This document shows positions 35,951 to 45,568 of a DNA stretch of 64,000 bases, in pieces. A program made the position numbers and the translations under genes. Positions within the stretch are counted from its first letter, which is position 1. Each line of letters opens with the position of its first letter. This DNA comes from Rhodocyclales bacterium. GTDB taxonomy: Bacteria > Pseudomonadota > Gammaproteobacteria > Burkholderiales > Rhodocyclaceae. Location: assembly GCA_028292505.1 (NCBI GenBank), contig JAQGMF010000043.1, forward strand, positions 1-64,000. Direction: 5' to 3'. The notes under the pieces are model-generated. The model worked only from the letters and a program-made list of their open reading frames with translations. It did no database searches and was not told the origin of the DNA.

Positions 35951-36622
35951 GTGAGATCAATGGTCGCCGTCGTAATCTGTATATCGCTACTGTCGGTGGC
36001 ATCTGCAGCCACTTGGCCGAGCGCGAGAGTTGGCATGCAGTCGGTCTGGCAGCAGGCGACGGATCAATCAACGGGCGTTCGTTTCATTCCCATGCAACTG
36101 ATCGTGCCAAGCCTATGGGACGGCGGCCATCGCATCGACATGCCTGCCGCCAGCGGTACGGACGCAGAAGGCACAGAGTGGTCCGGACCGAGCGTTTGGC
36201 GCAATCCCTATTCGGGCGAGAGTGTCATGGCTTATGACCGCCATCGCTCTAATCGTCGTGATGGAACCGTGGACCAGAAAATGGCCATACGTTCTGATGG
36301 CGCTGCAATCGGGCGTGCTTACGATTCGCGTTTCGGTGGCCTGATCTGCGATGGAGAAGGTAAATACCCGCTTGGCATGTGGAAGCAAGGCGAGTCGCGC
36401 ACATTCGACTACACTTGCCGCATAACGCGTGACGGCAAGGTGGTTGAAGTTCAGCGCCGTTCACTCATTGCCATTGAAGAGCTCGATTACGAGTACAACG
36501 GCATACCGCACAGTTTGCGTTTCGAGTGGAAATTTTCCGACGCAATCAGTGGCGAGGTGCTCGATCATCGTACTTACATTTTTTCGCCGGGCGTTGGTCT
36601 CGCAGCGGAATCCAGGCGCTGA
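35951..36622 (+). CDS. Secreted protein of unknown function
   Basis: A ~223-residue protein with an N-terminal signal peptide (MVAVVICISLLSVASAA). The GTG start used here has GGGGG five bases upstream; ATG at 35960 is an alternative. The mature part is rich in Gly, Arg and aromatic residues, with two cysteines (LICDGEG, YTCRIT) that could form a disulphide. No known domain was recognised. It lies alone between ychF and a strong terminator, outside the conserved core gene order. Confidence 0.65.
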   Translation: MRSMVAVVICISLLSVASAATWPSARVGMQSVWQQATDQSTGVRFIPMQLIVPSLWDGGHRIDMPAASGTDAEGTEWSGPSVWRNPYSGESVMAYDRHRSNRRDGTVDQKMAIRSDGAAIGRAYDSRFGGLICDGEGKYPLGMWKQGESRTFDYTCRITRDGKVVEVQRRSLIAIEELDYEYNGIPHSLRFEWKFSDAISGEVLDHRTYIFSPGVGLAAESRR

Positions 36623-36677
36623 CTGCGTATCACCCCAGCTGCGCAGGCTGCGGGCGCGATCCACACAGTGCTCTCCG

Positions 36678-36710
36678 AAAGGGCTCCTCATTCAGGAGCC
36701 CTTTTTTCTT
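36678..36710 (+). terminator. Rho-independent terminator
   Basis: Stem GGGCTCCT-cattc-AGGAGCCC with six T residues after it and AAA before it. It closes the unit that ends with the secreted protein. The rest of the 282-bp gap up to the alginate lyase gene shows no gene. Confidence 0.92.
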
Positions 36711-36904
36711 GCGCGGCCTGTGCCTGAATTCGCATTTCAGCCAATTGGATTTTCCGAATATTCCGGAATATCAAGGTATTCCCGAATTTTCCGATTGGGC
36801 AAATGACCGGACAATCTCACCGTGGCCTCCATGGCCGCTGCTGACCTGTTTTTCAAAAGGTTCAGCACATCCAAGATAGTTTCAGCTACCGGAGAGAGAC
36901 AAAA

Positions 36905-38356
36905 ATGAATACGCTACAAAGAAGGCATTCTTGCCTTAAGAAGGTCGTGCTTGCGTCAGTGCTGACGCTCGCATCGGCTTCGCTACTAGCCCAAACCAAG
37001 TTGGCCATTCCTGCCGCGAACGTTACGGCAAGCTCTAGCGACGCCGCCAATCTTCCGGGCCTGGCTGTCGACAATAACCTCAGTACTCATTGGACGGGCG
37101 GTGCCGCGAGCGGCGTGCAGTGGATTCAATTCAACCTGGGCGCGTGCTACCAAGTCGATTACTCCAAGCTGGCCTGGTTTAGCGGAGATGCGCGCAAATA
37201 CAACGTCACCTTGAAAGCATCCAAGGACAGCGGCGCGACCTGGACAACAATTTTGACCGGCACCAGCTCGGGTACGACGGCAGGTTTGGCAACCTTCGAC
37301 TTCCCGGTTACGCAGGCCAATCTCATTCGTCTTGAGAGCACCGGCAATAACGTCAATACCAAGGTCAGCCTCAGCGAAGCCGAGTTTTATTCCCTGGGAG
37401 CCTGCGGTGCCACGAGTTCCAGCAGTTCGTCGAGTTCAAGTTCCGTGAGCTCGTCCAGTAGCTCCCGTAGCTCCAGTAGTTCAAGTGCACCGAGCAGTTC
37501 GAGCAGCTCTTCGAGCGTAGCGTCGGGCAGTTCGCCAGCGGCCTTCCTGGGCATACAAACCTGGAAACTGGAGTTGCCTATCGGCACTGGCTTCAAGAGC
37601 GCGCTCGTGCTTAAGTTGAAGGACGGACTGGGAACCTATAGCTCCGAATATTTCAACGTGAACTCCGTGAATGGTCAGCCAACGGGCGTGAATTTCCGTT
37701 CCATTGCCGGCGGCGCCATTGTGGGCGGCACCGCATATGCGCGTTCGGAATTGCGTGAAGAAGACTCGACTGGATCCAGCTCTGCCGCCTGGAGCTGCAA
37801 AACAGATGTACGCACGATGCATATCGAGCAGACTCTGAAGCACACGACTTTGCACAAAGCCGAGCTGGGAATGGGTCAAATACATGACGGCTCGAACGAC
37901 GTTGTCATGATCAAGTACTTTGGCCCGACAGATGCCAACGGTGTTTATTTCGGCACCGTCAATGGCGTTAGCGACACAGGCATCATCTCCGCCCGCTTCA
38001 ACAACGATACCTCCAACACCGTATTGGATCCTGCCTACAAGATTGGCGATCGCATGACAGTGGATATCAAGACCACGGGCAATGGCTATGTGACGATTTC
38101 GTACAAGAACGAAAGAAGCGGATACCAGATCACGCTGGCGCCAAAACTGTTCGAAAACATCAGCGGTTCGTGCTATTTCAAGGCGGGGATGTACAACTTG
38201 TCCTGCACCAAGAGCAGCATTTATGCAAGCAATGGTCAGATAGACAACAGCACTTGCGCAAGCAAGCCTTGGACGGCCGACAAGTGGGAAACCGATCCTC
38301 ATGCATATGCCGAATCGGAAATCCACAAGCTCGTCATCAACCCAGGTCCGCAGTAA
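36905..38356 (+). CDS. Secreted PL7 alginate lyase with F5/8-type C (CBM32-like) domain
   Basis: A 483-residue exported enzyme. The signal peptide (to ~residue 29, LLAQ) is followed by a discoidin-like carbohydrate-binding domain (~35-165), a serine-rich linker (~168-208) and a polysaccharide lyase family 7 domain (~212-483). The three PL7 signatures are present: RSELRE (280-285), QIH (325-327) and YFKAGMYN (424-431), giving the Arg, Gln, His and Tyr of the beta-elimination site. QIH is usually associated with polyG or mixed specificity. It likely degrades alginate outside the cell. Its flanks have their own terminators. Confidence 0.88.
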   Translation: MNTLQRRHSCLKKVVLASVLTLASASLLAQTKLAIPAANVTASSSDAANLPGLAVDNNLSTHWTGGAASGVQWIQFNLGACYQVDYSKLAWFSGDARKYNVTLKASKDSGATWTTILTGTSSGTTAGLATFDFPVTQANLIRLESTGNNVNTKVSLSEAEFYSLGACGATSSSSSSSSSSVSSSSSSRSSSSSSAPSSSSSSSSVASGSSPAAFLGIQTWKLELPIGTGFKSALVLKLKDGLGTYSSEYFNVNSVNGQPTGVNFRSIAGGAIVGGTAYARSELREEDSTGSSSAAWSCKTDVRTMHIEQTLKHTTLHKAELGMGQIHDGSNDVVMIKYFGPTDANGVYFGTVNGVSDTGIISARFNNDTSNTVLDPAYKIGDRMTVDIKTTGNGYVTISYKNERSGYQITLAPKLFENISGSCYFKAGMYNLSCTKSSIYASNGQIDNSTCASKPWTADKWETDPHAYAESEIHKLVINPGPQ

Positions 38357-38405
38357 CGCTGCCGTTTTTCGGCGGATATAAGGGCGCGTGATTGTGAGCG
38401 CGCCG

Positions 38406-38446
38406 AAATCCCGCAGTGCTCATCGTGGCACTGCGGGATTTTTATT
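38406..38446 (+). terminator. Rho-independent terminator after the PL7 lyase
   Basis: Long perfect stem AATCCCGCAGTGC / GCACTGCGGGATT with an 8-base loop, followed by TTT-ATTT. The remaining 150 bp before the GGDEF gene shows no feature. Confidence 0.9.
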
Positions 38447-38599
38447 TGAAGTGAGCTTGAGGTGCCTGGTCGAGAGGTGAGGTCTCGAATTGCCAGGCCT
38501 CGCTCGATGCCTGCAGTCAGTCATTTGGCATTACCGAGAATTCAATGAGCAGCTGACGAGAAGCGCCGGGTGCTGCTTCAAGCAATCGATGACTCCGAC

Positions 38600-40477
38600 T
38601 CAATGAGACTCCAGCGGCAATTGCCCCTGGTCATTGAGTTGGGCAAGGCGGTATTGATTGCCGCCAGCCTGTTTGGCTTGATACATCGAAGCGTCCGCTA
38701 GCGACAGCAGCTTGTCCGGTGTAGCGGTGTGATCGGGATAGACGGCAATGCCGATGCTGATACCCAGCACGTAGTGATGATCGTCCACTTCGAGCGGTGG
38801 TATAAACGTCGCCGTGATCTTGGCGGCAACTTGCTCGGCATCGTCGAGCGTCTCGATCACCGGCAACAAGATGACGAACTCGTCGCCACCGAGACGTGAC
38901 AGCGTATCTGTCTCGCGGATCAGCGATCTGAGGCGTTCGGCGATGGTGATGAGCACGCGGTCGCCTGCCGAGTGACCATCGGTGTCGTTGATGATTTTGA
39001 AATTGTCGAGGTCGAGCAGCATGACCGCAACACGATGCAGGTTGCGTTTGGCCAGCGCGGTGGCCTGATCGAGCCGGTCGAGCATGAGCCGGCGATTGGG
39101 CAGGCCCGTCAGTGTGTCGTGGTGCGCTAGGTGGTGATAGCGTTCCTGCCGGCGCACGTTCTCGGTAATGTCCGTACTGATGCCGTGATAGCCGCAAAAA
39201 TGCCCCGCATCGTCATGCACCGGATGGCCGGTGACTGACAGCCAGCGCAGGTCGCCCTTGGATGTGCGCAACTGGTAAGTGAAATCGCTGAACGGTAGAT
39301 GCGCTTCAAGCGTGGCCTTATGCGCCACCCAGCGCGCTTCCTCGACACCGAGGATGTCGAGATCCCAGCGATGCCTGCCGATGGTTTGTTCGAGCGGGTT
39401 GTAAGGGTCACCGAGGCGTGTGCCGCGCAGATGTGTGAAGCGAAACTCGGTATCCTGCTCCCAATACCAGTCCGACGACAGCGACAACAAACGACGGAAG
39501 CGCTGCTCGCTGCTGCGTAGTGCCGCCTCGTTGGCGAGCCGCACGGAGATGTCGGTGGCTACCAGTACGATGCCGGCATCGAGATTGTCGGCGTCGATGG
39601 GATTGGCGGACAGCTCGGCAAAGAAAAGCTCGCCATCGCGTTTGCGCAGACGGGCGATGCAGCTGAAGCGCTCGCCTTGCGAAAATGTTAAGTGCATATC
39701 CTCAACGTATTGCGGCCAACTGGCGGCTTCCTGTAGCCACTGGCCGACATGTGTGCCGATGATCTTTTCTGGGCTGGTGCCGAGCATCGCGCCGCCTTGC
39801 CAATTGCATTTGACGACACGCTCGTTGCGGATCAGCAGGATGCCTTCGGAAGCGGCATGAAATAATGCTTCTTGCTCCTGCGCCAGCATGTCGCGTTGCT
39901 GGCGACGCAGGATCACACGGCGCACGGTGCGGTAGAGCATGTGGTGGGCAACGGCGAGCACCAGGGCGGCGATGACAATGCCGGCCGCCGCCAGCGGCAA
40001 GGGCGGCGGCGGGGCGAGGATCAGTCGCAAGGTGATGGGCACGATGACGGCAAACAGCAAGACTGGAAATGCCAGGCGCGATGCGGAGAGAGATACGCAG
40101 CTGACGATGAGGATGAGAAATTGCAGGATGCCCAGGGCCAGCAGATCGAGATCGCTGGCATCCGGCCACAAAGCCAGCGCGCCCCACAAGCCGCCGGTGA
40201 GCAGCATCTTCACGGCGTAGAGACGCTCAGCCGCCGCCGCGGCATGATCATCGCGCGCGCGCAGAACGCGATTCGATAGTGGCTTGCTCAGTAGTGCCGA
40301 TGTGCAGGTGGCGATGGCCCAGACACAGGCCCATAGGGGCGAACCGAGCCGCACCAGCCAGTAGGCGCCCAAGGGTGTTGCAGCGAACATGCCCACCATG
40401 CCGATACGCATGCTTGCCGCGAGCAGCCGCTGGCGTTCGATGTCATGCGGCTGCGAGAATTGTGCGGCGCCAACCAT
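38600..40477 (-). CDS. Membrane PAS-PAS-GGDEF protein (probable diguanylate cyclase)
   Basis: A 625-residue protein: about six membrane helices (~25-210), two PAS domains (~220-335 and ~345-465; the second contains FRFTHLRG and a PAC-type motif HGISTDITE) and a GGDEF domain (~475-610) with HHDTLTGLPNRRLMLDRL and an intact RLGGDEFVIL active site. No EAL domain is present. It would make cyclic di-GMP in response to an unknown signal. Monocistronic, divergent from gluQ. Confidence 0.9.
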   Translation of the reverse strand: MVGAAQFSQPHDIERQRLLAASMRIGMVGMFAATPLGAYWLVRLGSPLWACVWAIATCTSALLSKPLSNRVLRARDDHAAAAAERLYAVKMLLTGGLWGALALWPDASDLDLLALGILQFLILIVSCVSLSASRLAFPVLLFAVIVPITLRLILAPPPPLPLAAAGIVIAALVLAVAHHMLYRTVRRVILRRQQRDMLAQEQEALFHAASEGILLIRNERVVKCNWQGGAMLGTSPEKIIGTHVGQWLQEAASWPQYVEDMHLTFSQGERFSCIARLRKRDGELFFAELSANPIDADNLDAGIVLVATDISVRLANEAALRSSEQRFRRLLSLSSDWYWEQDTEFRFTHLRGTRLGDPYNPLEQTIGRHRWDLDILGVEEARWVAHKATLEAHLPFSDFTYQLRTSKGDLRWLSVTGHPVHDDAGHFCGYHGISTDITENVRRQERYHHLAHHDTLTGLPNRRLMLDRLDQATALAKRNLHRVAVMLLDLDNFKIINDTDGHSAGDRVLITIAERLRSLIRETDTLSRLGGDEFVILLPVIETLDDAEQVAAKITATFIPPLEVDDHHYVLGISIGIAVYPDHTATPDKLLSLADASMYQAKQAGGNQYRLAQLNDQGQLPLESH

Positions 40478-40595
40478 TGGGCAGTCCCAGGGAAGAAATT
40501 TGTGTGTGCTGCGTGTGGTGCCGTGTTAACTTCAGCCCATTTTATCGCTGTTATGCGGACGCCACGCAGTCACGTCCGTCAGGACACCTTTTGCA

Positions 40596-41597
40596 ATGAT
40601 TGCCCCATCGCAATTTTCTCGCCAGACAAGCGCCGCCCGTCGCAACGACTGTTATGTCGGACGCTTTGCGCCTTCACCCACCGGTCCTTTGCACTTCGGT
40701 TCGCTGGCGGCGGCCGTCGGTTCTTACCTGGAAGCGCGTGCACAGGGCGGTCAATGGCTGTTGCGCATGGAGGATGTGGATGCGCCGCGTACCGTGGCCG
40801 GTGCGGCAGAAGAGATACTGCGCCAGCTCGAAGCTTTCGGTTTTGAATGGGATGGCGCTGTTGTCACCCAAAGTGAGCGGCTGGATAGCTATCGCGCGGC
40901 ATTGGAAAAATTGCGCGCCGCCGGACTGGTTTTTCCTTGTGCCTGTTCACGCAAGGAAATGGCCGACTCGGGTTTGGCGCGCGATGGCTCGCGTCGCTAT
41001 CCCGGCACTTGCCGATCAGGCTTGCCGCCTGGACGCGAAGCGCGCGCCTGGCGATTCCATGCGCCTGCCGGAGAATTCATTTGGCATGATGCCGTGCAAG
41101 GCGAACAGGCCGAAGACGTGGCGCGCGACGTCGGCGACTTCGTGTTGTTGCGTGCCGATGGACAATTCGCCTACCAGCTTGCTGTCGTGGTCGACGACGC
41201 CGCGCAGGGCGTGACGCACGTGGTCAGGGGGGCGGACCTGCTCGATTCGACCGGCCGACAGATCGCGTTGCTGCAGGCGCTCGGCGAGCCCGTGCCCCAC
41301 TACGCGCATCTGCCGGTGGCGACCAACGCGCAGGGCGAAAAGCTGTCCAAGCAAACCCTGGCAAAGACCTTGGTTCCTGCCGAATCCGTTTCATGCCTTT
41401 GGCATGCACTGCATTTTCTCGGACAAGAACCACCGGCGGCTCTGCAGGTCGAGACGCTTGCAGAGATATGGCAATGGGCACACGAAAACTGGGCCATAGC
41501 GCGGGTGCCACGCCAGCGTGCGCGGGCAATACTTGATATCCAACCTCGTCATTCCCGCGAAAGCGGGAATCCACTTGGTGGCGCGGATATCACGTAG
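40596..41597 (+). CDS. gluQ: Glutamyl-Q tRNA(Asp) synthetase, C-terminus extended into a repeat
   Basis: A 333-residue GluRS paralogue without an anticodon-binding domain, which attaches glutamate to queuosine of tRNA-Asp. GRFAPSPTGPLHFGSL is the HIGH region, a cysteine pair CAC is at the zinc-site position, and EKLSKQTLAK is the KMSKS-like loop. The last ~16 residues (RHSRESGNPLGGADIT) are encoded by repeat copy 5, so the native stop appears to have been lost and replaced by one in the repeat core. Confidence 0.92.
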   Translation: MIAPSQFSRQTSAARRNDCYVGRFAPSPTGPLHFGSLAAAVGSYLEARAQGGQWLLRMEDVDAPRTVAGAAEEILRQLEAFGFEWDGAVVTQSERLDSYRAALEKLRAAGLVFPCACSRKEMADSGLARDGSRRYPGTCRSGLPPGREARAWRFHAPAGEFIWHDAVQGEQAEDVARDVGDFVLLRADGQFAYQLAVVVDDAAQGVTHVVRGADLLDSTGRQIALLQALGEPVPHYAHLPVATNAQGEKLSKQTLAKTLVPAESVSCLWHALHFLGQEPPAALQVETLAEIWQWAHENWAIARVPRQRARAILDIQPRHSRESGNPLGGADIT

Positions 41598-41626
41598 AAG
41601 TGGATTCCCGCTTTCGTGGAAATGAC
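41547..41626. repeat. Paired palindromic repeat, copy 5
   Basis: Arm CGTCATTCCCGCG...GGGAATCCACT, short core, and arm AGTGGATTCCCGC...GGAAATGAC with one or two changes. It overlaps the last 51 bp of gluQ and lies between convergent gluQ and clsB. Confidence 0.9.
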
Positions 41627-41666
41627 ATTGTCGTCAATATCAGGGGTGCGGCGAGCAGCTCTCAAC

Positions 41667-42830
41667 TCACTCACCATGCCGTACCAGCCTGCCAGTCAGC
41701 ATTCTGACGACGCCGAACGCGGCCCAGCTCAGCAGGCGCAATCGCCATGGCCGTTTCTGCCAGTTGTCTGCTGCCAATTCGATGCCGCCGTCATGCATGG
41801 CGGCGAGCAGGCTGGTGCGCAGCTCGTTCGTGAAATTGATATCGCGCACGATGACATTCGCTTCGCGCGCCAGCATGAGGCTGAACGGATCGATGTTGCT
41901 GGAGCCGACTGTGGCCCAGTCCTTGTCGATCACCGCTACCTTCGCGTGCAGAAAACTTTTGCGGTACTCGACGATGTGTATGCCGGCCGACAGCAGGTGC
42001 GGATAGATTGCCTGACAGGCGTGATGCAGTAGCCAGTATTCGATGCGCCCCTGCAGTAGTAGCGTGACGCTTACGCCGCGCTCGCGTGCATGCAGGAGCG
42101 CGCTGCGGAAACGGCGACCGGGCAGGAAGTAGGCGTTGGCGATGATGATTTCGCGACGCGCCCGGCCGATGGCAGCGAGATAAGCGTTCTCGATGTCTTT
42201 GCGATGGCGCAAATTATCGCGCATCACGAATGCCGCGCGGATTTTGCCCGCCGGTTCGGCCGCGGCGATCGTCGTCGCCACGTCGGCGGGTGGCCGCGGA
42301 CGGCGATGGAAGTTGGCCCAGCACAGGATTCGCCACAGCTCTTCCTGTGCGGCCCGTACCTGACGCACCAATGGACCTTCAATGCGAATTGCATAATCGA
42401 AGCGTGGTGGTATCTGGTGCGGCGTATTGCTGTCATCGATGATGTTGATGCCGCCGACGAAGGCAATACGCCCGTCCACCACGGTCAGCTTGCGGTGCAT
42501 GCGACGCAGGCGACGGCGCTGCAGGGCAAACAATCCCAGGTCCTTGCGGAAGACCAATACTTCGGCGCCGGCGTTTGTCAGCGCCGGTTGCAGCTGTGCA
42601 ATGAAGGCGCGCGAGCCGAAACCATCCGCCACAACGCGCACGTGCACACCGCGCCGGGCGGCTTCGCAGAGTGCGGCACTGACGCGACGACCTGTCGCAT
42701 CCGGCTCGAAGATATAGGTTTCCAGCTGAATGTCATGCTGCGCTTCGGCAATGGCTTCGAGCAGCGCCGGGAAAAACTCGGTGCCGTTCTGCAACAGGGT
42801 GATGTGATTGCCGGGCAGCAATGGACTCAC
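41667..42830 (-). CDS. clsB: ClsB-type cardiolipin synthase (phospholipase D family)
   Basis: A 387-residue protein with two HKD motifs, MHRKLTVVDG (~residues 110-119) and LHAKVAVIDK (~293-302), and ETYIFEPDATGRRV near the N-terminus. There are no N-terminal membrane helices, as in ClsB. It condenses phospholipids to cardiolipin or phosphatidylglycerol. It overlaps the upstream endonuclease-family gene by 4 bp (ATGA), a pairing also found in E. coli (ybhP-clsB). Confidence 0.9.
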   Translation of the reverse strand: MSPLLPGNHITLLQNGTEFFPALLEAIAEAQHDIQLETYIFEPDATGRRVSAALCEAARRGVHVRVVADGFGSRAFIAQLQPALTNAGAEVLVFRKDLGLFALQRRRLRRMHRKLTVVDGRIAFVGGINIIDDSNTPHQIPPRFDYAIRIEGPLVRQVRAAQEELWRILCWANFHRRPRPPADVATTIAAAEPAGKIRAAFVMRDNLRHRKDIENAYLAAIGRARREIIIANAYFLPGRRFRSALLHARERGVSVTLLLQGRIEYWLLHHACQAIYPHLLSAGIHIVEYRKSFLHAKVAVIDKDWATVGSSNIDPFSLMLAREANVIVRDINFTNELRTSLLAAMHDGGIELAADNWQKRPWRLRLLSWAAFGVVRMLTGRLVRHGE

Positions 42831-43597
42831 GTTCGCGTCACCTTGCGCTTTTCCTTGAGTACCAGTTCAGTGATCAGCGCCGCGTGGTCTGAAATGCGCG
42901 ACCACGGCAAGCCCCAGTGCACGGCAGTTGTCGTGACGGTAAAGCCACGCAGATAGATGCGATCCAGCCGCAGCACCGGCAGCTTGCTTGGGTAGCTGCG
43001 TGCAGGGCTGCCGGTGTGATCCGTGAATGCTTCGATCAAACCGAGGCGATGCGCCAGATTGTATTGGACGCGATTGCGCCAATCGTTGAAGTCGCCAGCG
43101 ATGATCAGCGCCGCGTCACGCGGTATATGTTTTTCGACCAGCGCCACCAGACTGGCGATCTGGCTGCGGCGTTGTTGTTCGGTGAGTGACAGGTGAATGC
43201 ATATGGCATGAACCGGCGTGGGCGCTTCCGGCAACGACAATTCACAGTGCAGCAGCCCACGACATTCCAGGCTATGCAGGGTTACGTCATGATTGGTGGC
43301 GTTGATGATGGGCAGGCGCGACAGGATGGCGTTGCCGTGGTGGCCGTGACCGTAGGAGGCGTTGCCACCATAGGCTGCTGTCCAGCGCGAGTGCGCCAGG
43401 AATTCGTGTTGCGGTTCGCGTGGCCAGTTTGCCAGGCGGCTGGCATGGCCGAGGTGAAGACCTTGCACTTCCTGCAAGAAGGTGATGTCAGGGTCGAGAT
43501 GGCGCAAGCGTTCGCGCAACTCGTGAATCACCATGCGGCGATTGAATTGCGAGAAGCCCTTGTGGATGTTGTAGGTGCAAATACGAAGTTTCGTCAT
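42827..43597 (-). CDS. Endonuclease/exonuclease/phosphatase family protein (YbhP-like)
   Basis: A 256-residue EEP-fold protein. Motifs are RICTYNIHKG, FLQEV (metal-binding Glu), AGDFNDW and the C-terminal ISDHAAL (catalytic Asp-His). Its tight coupling with clsB suggests a role in phospholipid metabolism rather than DNA repair (inference). The chosen ATG begins MTKLRICTYNIHKG; the frame upstream runs into the TRAP operon terminator. Confidence 0.88.
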   Translation of the reverse strand: MTKLRICTYNIHKGFSQFNRRMVIHELRERLRHLDPDITFLQEVQGLHLGHASRLANWPREPQHEFLAHSRWTAAYGGNASYGHGHHGNAILSRLPIINATNHDVTLHSLECRGLLHCELSLPEAPTPVHAICIHLSLTEQQRRSQIASLVALVEKHIPRDAALIIAGDFNDWRNRVQYNLAHRLGLIEAFTDHTGSPARSYPSKLPVLRLDRIYLRGFTVTTTAVHWGLPWSRISDHAALITELVLKEKRKVTRT

Positions 43598-43626
43598 GCG
43601 AGCTTGAGTGTATGGCCGTGCTGTCC

Positions 43627-43667
43627 AAAAACAAAGCCCCCGTTCTCTGTGCAGAGAGCGGGGGCTT
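43627..43667 (-). terminator. Terminator of the TRAP transporter operon
   Basis: A 15-bp stem (AAGCCCCCG...AGAGAGCGGGGGCTT, one wobble) with a four-base loop; on the minus strand it is followed by TTTGTTTTT. It lies 26 bp beyond the dctM stop. Confidence 0.88.
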
Positions 43668-43692
43668 GAGCCACGGATATTATGCTTAATGC

Positions 43693-45009
43693 TTACAACG
43701 CGTGGTGTGCCAGACTCGGTAACCAGAGCGACAGGGACGGGATGTAGGTGATGAGCATCATGGTCGCGGTCAGCGATCCGTAGAACGGCAGAATGGTACG
43801 CATCACCTGGCCCACTGAAATTTCGCCGATGGCACAACCGACAAACTGCGTCGTGCCCACTGGCGGCGTGTTCAGACCGAGCGCACAGTTGAGCAGCATG
43901 ACGATGCCGAACTGCACCGGGTCCATACCAAACTTGTGGGCGATCGGCATGAAGATCGGCGTACAGATCAGGATCGTCGGCGCCATGTCGAGGAAGGTGC
44001 CGAGAACGAACAGGATGATGTTGATCAACAGGAAGATCACCCATGGGCTCGACGAGATGCCCGCCATCCAGTCACCCGCCATCTGCGGTACTTCATTGAC
44101 GGCCAGCAAATAGCCGAAGACCGCTGAGATGCCGATCAGGGTCAGCACGGTGCCGGTTGTTTTGGCCGCTTTGGCGCAAGCTGCGACGAACTGGTCCCAG
44201 GTCAGCGAGCGATAGACCACCGCACTGAGGAACAGCGCCCATAGCACCGCGATCGAGGCCGACTCTGTTGCCGTGCAGATCCCCGTCGTGATGCACACCA
44301 GGATGATGATGATGACCGCCAGGCCGGGCAGTGCTGCGGCGAAGGTGCGCATGATAGCGCTCCAGCCTTGCCATTCGCCCTTCGGATAGCCGCGCTTGAC
44401 GGCCACGAGATAGGCGGCGGTCAGGTTGCAAAGGGTCAGCACAACGGCAGGAATGATCCCCGCGAGAATCATGTCGAATACCGACACTTTGCCGCCCGCG
44501 GCAAGCACGAAAATGATGATGTTCAAGCTGGTTGGCGTGAGTACGCCCACCAGCGCGGCATGGGTCGTGACATTGACCGCGTAGTCGGCGTCATAACCTT
44601 CCTTCTTCATGATCGGGATCAGCACCGAGCCCATCGCCGACACGTCGGCCACGGCCGAGCCGGAGATACCGCCGAACAGCGTGCAGGCTACGACGTTGCT
44701 CATGCCCAGACCGCCACGCACGTGACCGACTGCCGCTTTGGCAAAATGCACGATCTTGTCGGCCATGCCACCGTAGATCATCAGCTCGCCGGCGAAGATG
44801 AAGAAGGGAATTGCCAGGAAGGCGAGCTTGTTCATGCCGCTGTCGCCGATCATGGTGTTGAACATGGTCTGCAGGTTCGGCACGATCATGTCGGGGCCGC
44901 CGGCGCTGGCGAGGAATGCGGCCACCGAGCTGAGCCCGATGGAGAACACCACGGGAACGCCGAGGATCAGCAGCAATGCAAAGGTGATTGAAAGTACTGT
45001 CAGTGCCAT
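43693..45009 (-). CDS. dctM: TRAP transporter large permease subunit DctM
   Basis: A 438-residue TRAP large subunit with about twelve membrane segments. NKLAFLAIPFFIFAGELMIYGG, LFGGISGSAVADVSAMGSVL and LGTFLDMAPTILICTPIFMPIA are family signatures. It carries the Na+-coupled transport pathway. Its start overlaps the dctQ stop by 10 bp. Substrate is discussed with DctP. Confidence 0.94.
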   Translation of the reverse strand: MALTVLSITFALLLILGVPVVFSIGLSSVAAFLASAGGPDMIVPNLQTMFNTMIGDSGMNKLAFLAIPFFIFAGELMIYGGMADKIVHFAKAAVGHVRGGLGMSNVVACTLFGGISGSAVADVSAMGSVLIPIMKKEGYDADYAVNVTTHAALVGVLTPTSLNIIIFVLAAGGKVSVFDMILAGIIPAVVLTLCNLTAAYLVAVKRGYPKGEWQGWSAIMRTFAAALPGLAVIIIILVCITTGICTATESASIAVLWALFLSAVVYRSLTWDQFVAACAKAAKTTGTVLTLIGISAVFGYLLAVNEVPQMAGDWMAGISSSPWVIFLLINIILFVLGTFLDMAPTILICTPIFMPIAHKFGMDPVQFGIVMLLNCALGLNTPPVGTTQFVGCAIGEISVGQVMRTILPFYGSLTATMMLITYIPSLSLWLPSLAHHAL

Positions 45010-45491
45010 GACGGTTCTACCTCGATGCCCTTGACGAGCGCAATGATGTGTTCAATCGAAAAGAGGATCATCAGCGCGCCGCATAGCGCCAGGGGCAGGC
45101 GACGCAGGCCGTCCGGTGCCCATTCCAGCGTTGGGATGGTTTCGCCCCAGAAAGCGATGGTGAGGGTGATGCCGAAATACAGCATGATCGCGCCGAAGAT
45201 GATCAGCAGTATGTGAATGACATATTCGAGTTTCAGTCGCAACCACTCAGGTGCGAGCACCAGGAATGACTCCAGGCCGATGTGCCCGGCATCGCGCACG
45301 CTCACTGCTGTGCTTAGCAAGGTGACATAAAGGGTCAAGAGCAGGGCGAGGCGTTCGGCCCACGAAGGCATGTCGTTGAACACGTAGCGGCCAACGACCA
45401 TGTAGAGCACGCAGAACAGGATGGCGATCAATCCTGCAGCGGCGAATTGCAGGCTCAGCTTCGAGAGCGCCGCACAGATTCGGGTGTACAT
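45000..45491 (-). CDS. dctQ: TRAP transporter small permease subunit DctQ
   Basis: A 163-residue protein with four membrane helices and the PSWAERLALLLTLYVTLLST / VRDAGHIGLE region typical of DctQ. The chosen ATG (MYTRICAALSKL) has GGAGA upstream; the longer frame reaches into the dctP-dctQ gap and is unlikely. It bridges DctP and DctM. Confidence 0.9.
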   Translation of the reverse strand: MYTRICAALSKLSLQFAAAGLIAILFCVLYMVVGRYVFNDMPSWAERLALLLTLYVTLLSTAVSVRDAGHIGLESFLVLAPEWLRLKLEYVIHILLIIFGAIMLYFGITLTIAFWGETIPTLEWAPDGLRRLPLALCGALMILFSIEHIIALVKGIEVEPSWH

Positions 45492-45568
45492 CGCGAATTC
45501 TCCGATGATGCTATAAGCATGGCTGTCGCGATGGAAGGTATCCATCGGGACAGCCACGGGTGTGATTT

